A DNA stretch of 64,000 nucleotides from Cryptomeria japonica. Taxonomy: Eukaryota; Streptophyta; Pinopsida; Cupressales; Cupressaceae. The translations under genes were made by a program, and so were the position numbers. The stretch is taken from assembly GCF_030272615.1 (NCBI RefSeq), contig NC_081407.1, positions 315,360,456-315,424,455 on the forward strand, given 5' to 3'. Within the stretch, counting starts at the first letter, position 1; the number at the start of each line of letters is the position of its first letter. This document shows, piece by piece, positions 1-11,470 of the stretch. Under the pieces are notes generated by a model. The model had not been told where the DNA came from and ran no database searches. It was given only the letters and a program-made list of their open reading frames with translations.

Positions 1-136
1 ATTGGTGACTGTGCATAAGTCACTGACATGTCAGTGAACATAATCAAGAATCTCCAAGTGTTGATAAGTGTTGACAGATGTTGACAAGTGTTGACATCAA
101 TGACAAAACCATATCAACATATCTAAAATACCAACA
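1..136 (-). repeat. 3' LTR of copia-1, first 136 bases (U3 end) only
   Basis: Read on the minus strand the LTR begins TGTTGGTATTTT at 136 and runs off the window. It is nearly identical to 5636-5778, including the short GTTGACA-type repeats at about 60-100. The rest, about 940 bases, should lie just upstream of the window. Confidence 0.92.
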
Positions 137-352
137 ATCTCCTCCTTTGGCATTGATGGCAACACAAGATGGAAAAACCATCAAAGTGCCAAAACAGAAA
201 TGCCAAAACCAGCACTCTCCCAAAGAGATTATTAACCAGATTAGAAATCAAAATACAAAGAGTAACAATCTCTCCATCAATCTCTCCCCAAAATAACAAT
301 CTCTCCCTCAAAGGATAATGTGTTTTTCCATAACAATCTCTCCCCCTTTGAC
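137..352 (-). promoter_or_regulatory. polypurine tract and repeated tract-like modules of copia-1
   Basis: On the minus strand the bases abutting the LTR are a purine run ending GGAGGAGAT, the plus-strand primer position. Upstream of it, at about 263-280, 278-297, 295-314 and 333-351, the same kind of run followed by GATTG or GATTGTTA recurs four times, with GGGGGAGAGATTGTTA the clearest copy. Only the copy at the LTR border has the position of a functional polypurine tract. Confidence 0.7.
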
Positions 353-599
353 ATCAAATGCCAAAGCAATACAAAAACCAGATTCATAGATCTTATTACA
401 AAATACACTTATCAATTTATCCAACTACTCCCCTGAGAAGTAGCTTCCCTCATCAAAGCCAGAATAATGATTTCTCTGTTAATTCTACTACTTGATGGCA
501 ATCATCAACTGTCTAAGTCTCTACCGGTGAGGGTATAACCCCAAGCTTCTCTCTGAGATATTCAAGAGTCTCCTTAGGCAAAGGCTTAGTAAAAATATC

Positions 600-2191
600 T
601 GCAACCTACTCTTTAGTATTCACATAAACCAATTTCCCTTCTTTTGCTTCAACATTCTCTTAAAGAAATTTGAATTTGATAGAAACATGTTTAGTTTTTT
701 AGTGAATATCATATTCTTAGATATATCAATCACTGCCATATTATCACAGTAAATAGTTATAGGTTCCTTGCATTTTACCTTTATGTCCTTCAACATTTGC
801 TTAATCCATAATACCTGTGTGCAATTAGTTGCTGCTGCAACATATTTTGATTCTGTTGTAGATAAAGATGTACAACTTTGTTTCTTGCTCAACCAAGAAA
901 TTAATCTGCTACCAAGAAAAAATGCTCCACCGGTGGTACTTTTTCTGTCATCTACCTCTCTTGCCCAATTTGCATATGTGTATGCACATAAATCAAAGTT
1001 TTCATCTCTAGGATACCATAATCCAAGATTTGTAGTGCCTTGTAGATACTAGAAAATCATTTTCACTGCTGATTCATGATTTTCTTTAGGATTACTCTGA
1101 AATCTTGAAACAATACATACTGCATTCATAATATTAGGTCTTGTTTGTGTCAAATACAGTAAATCTCCTATCATAGACTTGTATCTAGTCAAATTAACAA
1201 GTGTTGATTCATCCTTCAATGATAATTTATCAGTTGTAGTCATAGGTGTTCTTACCGATTTTGAGTTTTCCATGCCAAATTTATTAAGTAATTTAGTCAA
1301 GTAATTTGATTGATTTATGAATATACCTTTATCAGTTTGTGAAATCTGCAATCCTAAAAAGAATTTTATCTCCCCAATCATAGACATTTCAAATTCTTCC
1401 TCCATCTTTTTAGAAAAATCTTTACATAATCCATCTTCTCCTCCAAAGATTATATCATCAACAAAAACTTCTATAACCAAGATATCATCATTAGTCACTT
1501 TTTAATATAGATTGTTGTCAGCATTACCTTTAGTGTAACCAATCTTCAAAAGATATTTATCCAATCTAGCATACCAAGCTCTAGGAGTTTTCTTTAGTCC
1601 ATACAAAGCTTTCCTTAACCTGCAAACCATATCTTTGTTATTTGTCAATGAAAATCCATCAGGTTGTTCAATGTAGACTTCCTCTTCAAGATCACCATTT
1701 AGAAATGCACATTTAACATCCATTTGATATACTTTATAGTTCTTGTGTGCTGCAAAAGCCAAGAATAATCCGACTGCCTCAATTCTAGCTACCGGTGCAA
1801 AGGTTTCATTATAATAAACTCCTTCTTTCCGTGAATATCCCTTACACACTAATATTGCTTTATTTCTGATTACCTTACCATCTTCATTAAGTTTATTTTT
1901 GAATACCCATTTAGTTCCAATTACATTTTTGTCTTTAGGCCGGGGAACTTTTGTCCATGTGTTATTCCTTTCAATTTGTTCCAATTCATCTTCCATAGCC
2001 TTAATCCAATGTTTATCTTCACATGCCTCATTAACTGATATTGGTTCAATTTGAGAAATAAGACATACCTCTTCATTTGCCAGTATTCCTCTAGTCATAA
2101 CACCTTGATACTTGTTTTCAATTATATGATCTGTAGAGTGGTTCAATCTTACATACTGGGGTGTTTTTACTTGTTGCAGTTCCTCAATCAC
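600..2191 (-). pseudogene. copia-1 reverse transcriptase and RNase H (decayed)
   Basis: This is the 3' part of pol, which copies the element RNA into cDNA and removes the RNA strand. The RT segment (2191-1502, then 1498-1049) shows the copia landmarks [12 protein letters not shown], the fingers/palm segment [15 protein letters not shown] and the active-site block VFVDDIIFGG. The RNase H segment (about 1048-620) has the copia pattern of DDRKSTTGGAFFLG, SWLSKKQ, a TESKYVA block and YCDNMAVI. A stop separates the two RT pieces at about 1500, another stop follows at about 1049, and the RNase H C-terminus degrades after about 690. The motifs are canonical, so the call is secure, but no active product is expected. 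Confidence 0.93.
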
Positions 2192-2233
2192 TGTTAAATC
2201 ATCAGATGATGTCGGTGTAACTGGATCAACATT

Positions 2234-3300
2234 CTATACTAGTGTACTCATTGCAAGTTCATTTGATATTATCTCTATTGCCAGTTCAAAGTCCATGTAC
2301 CTTGAATTTCCTCTAAACTGTTCATCAATCTTCACATTTGCACTTTCAACAATTTTCTGCAATCTCTTGTTAAAATATCTATATGCCTTGCTCTTAGATG
2401 AATAACCAAGAAATATTCCTTCATCACTGCTAGGATCAAATTTACCAATATAATCATCTCTTCTAATATAACACTTACTTCCAAATATTCTGAAATATTT
2501 AAGAGTAGGAGTATCACCAAACCATAGTTCATGAGGGGTCTTACCGGTTTCACTTTTATTGTGAACTCTATTGAATGTGTAAACTATTGTATTCACTACT
2601 TCTCTCCAATATATATGAGGTAGGTTTTCTTCTCATATCATGCTTCTAGCTACATCCAAAATAGTTATGTTCTTTCTTTCCACAACTCCATTTTGCTGGG
2701 GTGTCTGAGGTGCTGATAATTGTCTTCTGATTCCATTCACTTCATATAATGTATTAAATTCCTTAAATGTGAATTCACCTCTTTGATCTGATTTCAAACA
2801 TTTGATTTTCTTACTGGTTTCATTCTCTACCATCACCTTGAATAGTTTTAATTTACCAAAATCTTTTGATTTCTCCCTGAGAAAAGTAACCCAACACATT
2901 CTAGAATAGTCATCAATGATTAGCATAAAATATCTATCTCCTTGTAAACTTCTAGTTCTTGCTAGACCAAATAAATCAGTGTGAATTAAGGCAAGAACAT
3001 TATTGGATTTTTTTGGAATACTCTTAAAATATGCTCTAACTTACTTTTCGAATTGACATTCCTTACGTACCGAATTGTGAGGTTTAACAATCTTAGGTAA
3101 ATCCCTTACTACCTTAGTTGTACTGATTTTCACAATGCAATCAAAATTTACATGACAAAGTCTCTTATGAGATAACCAACTTTCATCAATATGTGCAATC
3201 AAACATGCCTTCTCATAATTGTTCAAATGAAAATTATTACCTCTAGTTTGATTATCGGTTGCAATTTCTAAACCAGTTGTGTTCATGATTTTGCATTTAT
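2234..3300 (-). pseudogene. copia-1 GAG-pre-integrase and integrase (decayed)
   Basis: Integrase inserts the cDNA into the host chromosome. The zinc-binding N-terminal part is at 3286-3041 (WLSHKRLCHVNF followed by a C-x-x-x-C-type tail, partly degraded). The catalytic core is at 2926-2633: IDDYSRM carries the first Asp, KSDQRGEF the second, and PQQNGVVERKN the Glu. The C-terminal region at 2596-2234 includes ELWFGDTPTLKYFRIFGSKC, normal for copia integrase. The three pieces are split by stops and at least one frame change, for example near 2630 and 2960-3040. Confidence 0.92.
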
Positions 3301-3348
3301 CATTCTTGAATTGTAACTAAAAACCTTTTTTAACTAATTTATCAACAC

Positions 3349-4645
3349 TCAAAGATTATGCTTCAAACCTTCAACATAGTAAACATTATCAGTATTGTTC
3401 TTACCATCAAAAGATATAGTCCCTTTTCCTTTGATCAAACAAGCTTTATCATCTCCAAATCTTACTAGACCTCCATTGTATTCCTGAAAGGTTGAGAATT
3501 TACTTTTATCACTAGTCATATGATGTGAACATCCTGAAACAATGATCCATTCATCCTTATCCTCAATTTTAGCTGCTAGGGCCTGCTCTACTGGTTGAAT
3601 AGTAGGTGTCGGTTGATCTTTTGTTGTAGCAACAAAAGCCCATCCATTGTCTATCAGTTCTTCATCAGAATCATTAGTAACTCCTTCACCAGCATAGTAA
3701 CAAGATTTGTCTCTATTCTTCTTAAATCTGTATCTCTGATATTCAGGGTTAGGCTTATATGTTCTTTTAGCTTCTTCTTTCAACCTTGCATGTCTATCAA
3801 GACACCTATATGCCATATGACCAATTTTATTGTGGTTAAAACATTTAAATGATGCTTTACCTTCATACTTACTTCCAACTAGACCTTTAGGCATTTTTCT
3901 TGCAAATAGTGCTTCAAGTTCTTCATTCTCTTTCCTGATTTCTTCAAATTCTTTTTCATAAAAGGCTTTCCAATCATATTTCTTAGATGATGTTGATGCC
4001 TTGAAAGCTAAATTTGTCTTAATAGTAGCAACATGACCAAATTCCTCAAGTTCAAAAGTTGAAAGTTTTCCAACCAAAGTGTCTCTAGATACTGATGTAT
4101 TAGGCATTGTTCTCAATTCATTTATAGCACTAACTTTCATTTTATATGCCAATGGCAATGCTCTTAAAACTTTAGAAACAATTTCATCTTCACTTAAGGT
4201 TCCTCCACAACATTGTATACCCAAAACAATTTCATTTACTCTTTCCATAAAAGTAGAAATTCTTTCATCTTCTTCCATTTTTTAGATTTTCATAACTAAC
4301 CCAGAAGCATTCAAGTTTTGCAATTTTGACTGTGGTATCACCTTCATTCAATGTTTCCAATTTGTCCCAAATAGCTTTAGTAGTAGATCTATCTGATAAT
4401 CCCATGATTTTCTGATCTGACAATGCGCTCAAAAGTGCTTCTCTTGCTTTGCAATCATTTTCCTCATCTTTAGCTAAGGTTGGTGGATTAGGTTGACCTT
4501 GAGTAGGAGCAACATAACCATTCTTTGTAACCTCCCATATGTCCTTTCCAATGCAATTCAGATGTGTCTCCATCCTGATCTTCCATATGCCATAGTTGGT
4601 TCCATCAAGTTTAGGACTGTCCTTCCTGAAATAGTTAGAAGACAT
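3349..4645 (-). pseudogene. copia-1 gag and protease (decayed)
   Basis: Gag forms the particle around the RNA; protease cuts the polyprotein. The start is the ATG at 4645, just inside the primer site. Residues 1-126 carry the copia UBN2-type capsid opening (PKLDGTNYGIWKIRME), and the next piece (4278-3349) continues the capsid. A zinc knuckle of form C-x2-H-x4-H-x4-C (CFNHNKIGHMAYRC) sits near 3800-3850, where most knuckles have Cys second. The protease is near 3500-3555 as WIIVSGCSHHMT: the catalytic Asp of the usual DSG triad is Val, so this protease copy is dead. The two gag pieces overlap in different frames at 4265-4278, a frameshift. Confidence 0.92.
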
Positions 4646-4687
4646 TGGATCTCCTCAAGCTGTTAAACTTTTGCAAAAAGAGGACTA

Positions 4688-4702
4688 AGCTTTGATACCA
4701 AT
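4688..4702 (-). promoter_or_regulatory. primer binding site of copia-1 (initiator tRNA-Met type)
   Basis: Read on the minus strand the bases right after the LTR are ATTGGTATCAAAGCT. The standard plant copia primer site is TGGTATCAGAGC, complementary to the 3' end of initiator methionine tRNA; one base differs (A for G). Confidence 0.9.
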
Positions 4703-5778
4703 TGTTAGGTCCCAGAGACAACTGAGAAGAGGGGGGGGGGGGGGGGGGTGAATCAGTTGTCTAATAATTTCAAAGCAAAACTAACTTAATCAAACTTAAT
4801 GCTTAATACCAATAAACCAAACTTTATGCCGGTAGACAATTTTATCAGTAATTGCAGTACCGGTAAAGATTAATGCATGAAACAGAAAGACAATAATATC
4901 CACAACACATAACACCAATATTTGTACGTGGAAACCCTATAAGGGGAAAAAACACGGTGGGAAACCTTACCCACAATCAAATGATACTATTACAGATAGT
5001 ATGTGTGTACAATATGGAGTCTGTACATGCAGAAAGGCCAACTGCCTAGAGCTCACTTCTCAATCACAAAATGGAAGTCACACTGACTACAATTGGATGG
5101 TTACATCCAATGATAATGTACTGCTCAGAATAGCATCTTCATATGCTGGATTCAGTACCGGTTTAACTCTGATATGCCTTCCTCAAACCTTCCTTCAATC
5201 TTGAATGATGTCTCAGTGTATAGCTCTGTTAATATTCGTATATACCTTATTATAATGTTTTTTCCCAATCCTATATCAATCTCATAAATGAGATCTTACA
5301 TTTATACCATAACCTAAGACCAAATGAGTAGGTCAGCTCACTTTACAATAAAATCAATTACAAATGAATCAATATGCGATGCATCATGTCAGCTCAATGC
5401 ATTTACAATAATAACAAATCATCTTCATGATGTGTTGTATTGATTTGGAATAGATATGCTTGTCGATGCATAACCTAGACCTATTTGCCGATAACAACAA
5501 ATATGCAAAACCAAATAGACCAATGAACAAAATTCCAAAGCCAAGTGTTCAAACAATGTCTTTGACATAACCAAGTAATTTCCAAGTCATTCCAACTGCT
5601 GATGAACAATATAACCTATCGGTAAACCAAATACCAGTGACTATGCATAAGTCACTGACATGCTGGTGAACATAATCAAGAATCTCCCAATGTTGATAAG
5701 TGTTGACAAATGTTGACAAATGTTGACAAGTGTTGACATCAATGACAAAACCATATCAACATATCCAAAATACCAACA
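4703..5778 (-). repeat. 5' LTR of copia-1 (1076 bp)
   Basis: Bounded by TG...CA, with the primer site on one side and unrelated DNA on the other. It drives transcription and supplies polyadenylation. The U5 end carries a G-rich tract (4731-4748 on the plus strand), and the segment at about 4925-4975 has the conserved block that on the minus strand reads GTGGG/GTGTTTTTTCCCC ... GGTTTCCACGT, shared with the other copia LTRs in the window. Confidence 0.93.
4731..4748. repeat. 18-base G homopolymer in LTR end
   Basis: Eighteen consecutive G. It sits where related LTRs in the window have about 6-8 of the same base (about 15711, 50136, 56333), so it is an expanded version of the family's terminal C/G-rich motif or an assembly artefact. 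Confidence 0.85.
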
Positions 5779-6261
5779 GATTTTTCTAATCTTCTTCGTG
5801 TGGGCTGCCAGTTGTTTAATGTTCATATTTTTTACAATGTTTTTGTATTGGGTTTCAGGTCCCTTCAAAACCTGCCTTATGGGATTTTGGCTCTTCTGAA
5901 AACCTATTTATTCCTTAATTAAAAACAACTAAGCATGTAACTAAACCAACTATTCTTATTATCAAAGTCCTAAAATTATTGAAATGTAAGGTTATATATG
6001 AAGATCAACATTTCAATGGGCATCATGAAAGAGAAGTTTCTTTTGGATAGATTGTGCTTAATATTTATTATATCTTTGTTCATAAATATATAAGAATAAA
6101 AAATTACAATTTAATAACTTTTTTGAATATTTTTCAACTTTTAAAATATATTTCATCACTAAAAAAAATTATAAGACGTTTTATATTTTTATAAATTGAT
6201 AAAATTATAATAAAATAAATTTTAAATATATTTATTTTTAGAGGGTTGTGACTATTTGGGA
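5779..6261. other. AT-rich DNA, no gene seen
   Basis: From about 6060 the sequence is strongly AT-rich with many stops in all frames. I see no domain, RNA gene or LTR. It is the right flank of copia-1. Confidence 0.6.
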
Positions 6262-6730
6262 AAAAAAAATAGAAATGTTTTGATTAATAAGAAAAAGAGG
6301 ATTTCAGGACCCGAAATCTTTAACATAGGAGATTAAAAAAGATCATCATAGAGTATCCAGACCATATAAAAATGGCTTACAAAATGAATGGAAATAAAGC
6401 CAGTAAACAGAAAGGACAACAAAAGATAGAAACAGGAAAACAACAAAAACCAGGAAAACACTGCATAGTTATAGAGTCTTCAGGAGGTCCTCTGCCTTAA
6501 TCACCAGCTGGTCGTAGTTGGCCGCAACAACTTTGAGTTCATCCAAGTCCTTATTTGGCTTCTTCTCCTTCTTTTTATCTCTGGTTCTTGTTCTGGGTCC
6601 TTGAACATCTCCTGTGCCTTCAGTGTCAGGGTCAATTTCCAGGGTGTCCTTCTCCTCATCCAATTTGCTGATAAGGGTTTTGGTATTGCCAGCAGAGACC
6701 TTCAAAATGTTTAAAAAAAATAGAAATGTT
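6262..6730 (-). mobile_element. short retroposon (LINE-like 3' end) with 18-bp target-site duplication
   Basis: A 433-bp insert (6280-6712) lies between two identical 18-base copies: A8 followed by TAGAAATGTT, at 6262-6279 and 6713-6730. A direct repeat of this length is typical of LINE-driven retroposition. On the minus strand the insert begins with an open stretch of 78 codons (6705-6469) ending in a lysine-rich part, followed by about 190 bases resembling a plant LINE 3' end (CCTCTTTTTCTTATTAATCA at the tip). There is no long poly(A). I do not recognise the peptide; a 5'-truncated LINE or a retroposed transcript both fit. Confidence 0.7.
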
Positions 6731-7480
6731 ATTATAATAAAATTTTACAATTTAAATGGATGGATGGATAGATGGATATAGCTAGATAGAGAAAGTGTGG
6801 GTGGATTATTTTTAATATTTATTGAATTTTAATTTTATAAATGGAGATGGATCTAAAGCTTTTTTTTTAAATAATTTTTTTAAGATGAATAAATGGATAG
6901 AATTATAAATACATATTTTTAAAGATTGCACCAATTTAAATTATTTTTTAAATAAAATTTCTATAATAATTGACCATCCTAGTTAGTTTTTTATTTTATA
7001 AATCTAGACAAAGTCAATCTAAAATATTTTTTTTAGATTAGATAAACAACTAGATAGAGTATTGATTTTAATTTAAATATATATTCTTTAGAGGATAAGA
7101 TCTTCCAAGATTAGATTTTTTTTAATTATAATTTTTATTTTAAAAGAATATAAAATATGGATGGATAGAAAGAAATTATAAAAGGATAAAAATTTTAATA
7201 TTTTTTTTATATTGCATATAAGGAGTAAACTGATACAAAAAAACTGTCTTTATGAGTACCTAACTAATTACAGTTGTGTGTACATATGGATCGTTGATCC
7301 AAAAAATCTTAGTGACTATTTATATATCTATAAAGAAAACATTAGTCTGTAATATGAATTAGCCAGATCACATGGGTATGCTAATACTATGAAGTAGTTA
7401 GATCACATCTGCTCATGGTCCTGAAAGGCTTCCATCCAAGTCATCCACCCTAGAGGGCCTTCCATCCATATTGCTTACTT
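6731..7480. other. AT-rich intergenic DNA with GATG/GATA microsatellite
   Basis: Mostly A/T. A degenerate GGAT/GATA tetranucleotide run lies at 6757-6790 and weaker GGATGGATAGA-type repeats recur near 6840-6900 and 7155-7175. No coding or RNA signal is recognised. Confidence 0.6.
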
Positions 7481-7643
7481 TCCCTCAAGTAACTGGCTAA
7501 GCATCTGAATGTTCTCCATGACTGGGTCTCTAGTTTTCCCAAGACTCTCCAATGCTGAATCAATGGATTGGTGTTCCCCTGCGGCCTACCTCCATTTATG
7601 CCCATTCTCTAACTCATGTATGAAAATATTGGCTTGTCCTTCA

Positions 7644-8589
7644 TTAAGGAATCAAAGGAATTTCTTGAAGGATCTGCCAACTCTTAACGTTTTGGTTCCA
7701 TCTATTGACATGGAATTTCAAATCTTTATTTCCTTTGTTGAGTAACCTAATAATTTTAATGGTGACCAACACATCCAAATCCTTAAGAAGATGGGTGTTG
7801 AGGATGAATTCATTTCCTTCTTTCCCTTTCTTGACTAGAGAGTCTCTAAACCTAATTAGAGAGACCACAGGGTGATGATCAGAGAGTGAAACCGGACATA
7901 CTATCACAGCATTACCCTGATCATCCAGTGTAAAGGAGAATTGTTCTCTGTCTACATAAAAACTATCCAATCTACAATATATTCTATGTTTACCTCTTTG
8001 GTAATTGCAACCAAGTGAACCATATTCCTTTTGCAACCTTCTTGTTACCAAGCAGGGGGTCAAAGAGTTTCTTACAATTCTTCATCCTTTCCCAATGCAG
8101 TTTCTTGGCTCATTTCCATTCCATAGCTACACAACCACATTTGCCCTTATGAATTTCAATCATGTTGAAGTCTCCCCCAATAATCCATGGAATATCAGGG
8201 AGGGAGGCAATCCAATCCCATAATTTGGTCATTTACCTATAGTCATTGGCAACATAAATTGAGCACACTCCTATGATAGTTTTGTTAATGTCTAGTGAGG
8301 CCCACACTACTCTGTTACACGGTGAGCATCCTTGGTTAATAAAGTGATCTTTCCATATGGGGTTGATGAGTAACCCAACTCCCCCTCTCCCTTTAACGTG
8401 GTCTGAACAAATCTAAATAGAGTCTTTCCAGATGAATTCCAGATTAACCTCCAAGGTAAACTTGACTACTTTTAATTCTTGTAACATGATAACATCTGAA
8501 TATTTATGTTGGTTAACAAACTTTCTAACTATCTGTTTCCTATCTAGTGACTCCAAACATCTAATATTCCATGAAATGCACTTCATCAT
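7644..8589 (-). pseudogene. LINE ORF2 N-terminus: AP endonuclease domain
   Basis: The endonuclease nicks target DNA to prime reverse transcription. The likely start is the ATG pair at 8589, because it is followed at once by KCISWNIRCLES, the classic N-terminal block of plant L1 endonucleases. Next come VIMLQELK with the metal-binding Glu (about 8490), IIGGDFNMIE (about 8150-8180), and RLDSFYVDR and SDHHPV near 7860-7960, the His-containing C-terminal motif. Several stops and a frame change interrupt it between about 8020 and 8230. The final 139 codons (8063-7644) are open and lead into the linker before RT, where the copy ends. Confidence 0.9.
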
Positions 8590-10005
8590 AACTAAATGAG
8601 AGATTGTTACTCTTTAACAGTCTTAAAAATGTTGAAACACCTGGGGAGATCTTTCTTCTCTTCTGTTTTTCTTCTATTGGATAATCCCTTATTCTTGGAA
8701 CACAATGGTCTACCTCTTCTTCTTCTAGGTATAGCCTCAATGATCTCACTATTAGCCATCTCCTCCCCTTCTTTGTTAGTGTTTTCATCATATTGAGAGT
8801 CATCCTCGTAATCTGAATCCTTATTGGGATCAGGTCAACTGGGGGCCTCTCCATTCTCAGAACAAGGTGCGTGTGTCTTCAAACTATTACAGTTGGCTAG
8901 GGTCTCATCCTCAATTGCAGATGGCTTACTAAGACTAGCATCACCTCTACTAGGGTCAGCAATAATGACCTCAATAACACAATTATCCTCAATTTCAACA
9001 AACTTCTTAGGGGGAAGGGAGATGACTGCCTCAGAAATGGATTTTGTAAGAGAGGGGGCTCCTACTGCATTATTAGGGATACAGATTAAAGAAAGCTCAT
9101 AGGAAACATTCATATCTATAGAATTCTTATGAGTAGCATTTAAACTCAGTGCCCCACTAGGGCTCCCTCCCTTACCTAATTCACTTCCAAAACCGTCCCC
9201 CTCTTCGAAATTCTTAGCTAAGGATCTAACAAGGGCAGAGGTTGCATTAGTGCTCAAGAATCTCCTCTCTGGGGGGATTTAATGTACATCATCTTCCATA
9301 GGCAAGGCCAGGTTGATCGCCACATAGGTTTTATCATCTCTATGTTTACTGTTATTAGGGTTAGTCACTCTAATTTTCTCCAGAGCCAATTGTTGGGCGT
9401 TTTTCCTTCTCCTTTTCTAGGGTTTTTTTCAACCACCTAGAAACCATCCTGCTGAGCTTTACCCATCTATTTCAGGGCTTCAGATATTATAGAATGGGAA
9501 GGGGGAACTTCATTAGAGTTCCCAATATTTGCATTTTTATCAGATTCAGAGGCATATTATTCGCTTATTCATAGCTCTCTTGATATTTTTACTAAGGGAG
9601 TCAAGTTTTTCCATGAGTGGCACTTGGTTTCTATGGATTGGTGGAGGTTCGTTAGCATCATTACAAGGCTTCTCCATTCATTTATGTCTATTAATAATGG
9701 GGCATTTCTTCTGAATATGTCCCTTTTTTGCAGAGGAAGCACACATTAATTCCTCTGATAATTTCAATGGGACAAGAGGCAGTTTCATCCCCTAATTCAA
9801 TGTTGAGTGAATTGGGTAGGTCAAAGCCAGGGTTGATCGAGACCAGAACCCTAGCATCCAAGTGCGGTATAAGGGAGGTCGAATTATCCAAACGGATAGT
9901 CTTGCCAATAGGTTCAATCATTTGGGGTATGAATCTCCATAGCAGCGGAGGGACATTCTTAACCAGAAGCCATCTAGGGCACGAGAGTAATCTAAGATTA
10001 GAAAA
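8561..10005 (-). pseudogene. LINE ORF1 (DUF4283-like, zinc knuckle), broken
   Basis: ORF1 proteins of plant L1 elements bind the element RNA. The upstream piece (about 10005-9691) has the DUF4283 C-terminal pattern: a Trp/Leu-rich strand, GKTIRLDNST, then LDARVLVSINPG. A zinc-knuckle-like CFLCKKGTYSEEMPHY follows, lacking its last Cys. The middle (9690-9258) is degraded. The open stretch 9257-8835 is acidic and Ser-rich, and 8854-8561 ends the ORF at MEY-stop. The ORF1 stop at 8561 lies downstream of the ORF2 start at 8589, so the ORFs overlap by about 29 bases in different frames, as in many L1-type elements. Confidence 0.78.
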
Positions 10006-10020
10006 ATTGAAGTGTAATAT

Positions 10021-10520
10021 TTTTAATATTTTTCTTCTTTAATTTAATTTAATAATAAAAAAATTATATTTTCTTAATATACATGTTTTAAAGATAAATA
10101 TGTTTTCACAATTTAATATTGAGAGTTATATTAGAAATAAAAAAGTAAATTCTTCTAATATTAATAATATTATTTTAATTTTTCTTTATTAAAATTTTTT
10201 CATATAAATGAATCTTGCAATTTTAATTATTCTATATTGAAAATATATGATTAATTTAAATTATTATTTTTGAATTTTTATCTATAATATATAATTTAAT
10301 TATATATTTAAATATATATTAGGTTAATATTTATTATAATTTTCTATAATTTATAACTTGATAATAAATTTTAATATATTTATTTTGTGTATAAACCTTA
10401 AAATCTATTACTCCCTCTTTGTATTTTTATTTCTATTTTTTTCATTTTATTCAGTTTTAAATATTAAATTATTTAAAATATTGTAGTCCAGATAAAAAAA
10501 ATTTATATTTATATTTTCGA
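10021..10520. other. very AT-rich spacer
   Basis: Long A/T stretches with no open frame. A segment near 10411 begins CTCCCTC, which recalls the terminus of Stowaway MITEs, but I find no partner inverted repeat. Confidence 0.6.
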
Positions 10521-11470
10521 ATAATTAGTATTTGCTTTTGGGATGTCGGTTGTTGCACATTTGTCCTCAAGTTTCTTATGCTGAGCTTCTCTCTCATTTT
10601 GTTACTATTTGCTTTGGTGTTTTGCTTGATATGGACTTGGTCCACCTCTTGGTGTCCACGTTTATTTTTCCGTTAGTATGCAATTGGGCATTGGTTTCTC
10701 CTGCTTTGGCTAGTTATCGGTTTGATATGAGTTCTTTTTACTATGGTGGCTTTCTCCCTCGTCATGAGCTTATGGCTAATGGCTAGTCTGGCCAATTACT
10801 GCATGAATTACGAATGGGTTTAATATGTGATTCCATGGAAGACACTCGGGCCTCTATGGATTTTTTGTTGTATTTGGCTCCTGATTTGTATGTGGATAGA
10901 GCTTGGGTTGTCTTTCAGGCATTACATTCATTAATCACTCTGGGTTTTTTGTGCTCTGCTCCTGCTTGTTTGGCTTTTCCTCTAAGGGTTATTCCGCCTC
11001 CGGCCTCACCTCATGAACCGCCGGAAGAGAGCTCTAGTTCTTGGTTTTTGGAGAACTAACTATGTTTGTTTTGTAGCTGGTGGAATGGTTTTTTTGCAGG
11101 CTAGAAGATTCTACAGCTTCTATTTTTCTCGGTTGTTTATCTATGGTTCTGGTAGGGAACTTTATCTCCTTTATCTACTTGGTGGTCCTACATGGCAATT
11201 TTGATCTGTCCTTCTTTGGTCATACTATGGTTTTTTGGAATTGTCCTATAGGACTCTTGTAAAAATTATAAAGATAGGGGGTTGGGGAGTATGATTGGAC
11301 AGTACATATGATGTAAGGGCAGTGCTTATTTTTTTGTTTTGAAGGCTACAACCAGAGGTTTTCTTGCGGGTTCTTTCCTGCCGATATGCCTTTTTTGAAC
11401 CCGATGTAAACACTTTATTATTAATATATAAGTTTAGTGGATATTCCATTTTTATTTTAAAAAAAAAATA
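10521..11470 (+). mobile_element. 3' end of a LINE-like retroposon
   Basis: The plus strand ends in a block typical of plant LINE 3' ends: ATGTAAACACTTTATTATTA, then a T-rich run and an A10 tail at 11459-11468. Upstream, two fairly long open stretches (10532-10786 and 10814-11059) are Leu/Phe-rich and match nothing I recognise; I read them as 3' UTR rather than genes. No clear target duplication was found at the left edge, so 10521 is approximate. Confidence 0.55.

Larger units (their letters stand above)
1..5778 (-). mobile_element. Ty1/copia retrotransposon copia-1, 3' LTR cut by window edge
   Basis: The element reads right to left. Its 5' LTR is 4703-5778, the primer site is next to it, then gag, protease, integrase, reverse transcriptase and RNase H follow in copia order (integrase before RT), and the first 136 bases of the window are the start of the 3' LTR. 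Positions 1-136 match 5636-5778 almost base for base, which fixes the LTR terminus. The five bases outside the 5' LTR are GATTT; the matching target duplication would lie before the window. The coding region is broken by stops and frame changes, so this copy is not autonomous. Superfamily confidence is very high; the lineage was not determined. Confidence 0.95.
7500..10010 (-). mobile_element. LINE (L1-type) fragment: ORF1 plus endonuclease, no RT
   Basis: The minus strand holds the 5' half of an L1-type element: a DUF4283-like ORF1 with a zinc knuckle (about 10005-8561), then ORF2 starting with an AP endonuclease (8589 to about 7644). The RT that should follow is absent; recognisable sequence ends near 7500. 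LINEs usually lose the 5' end, so loss of the 3' half implies a later deletion or rearrangement. The outer ends are approximate. Confidence 0.85.

Noticed and set aside
10411-10460. CTCCCTC start as a Stowaway MITE end
   Set aside because: No matching inverted end or TA duplication could be found in the AT-rich surroundings.
10532-11059. Two plus-strand ORFs as a host gene
   Set aside because: No motif was recognised and the segment leads into a LINE-like 3' end with an A tail, so it is more likely retroposon UTR.
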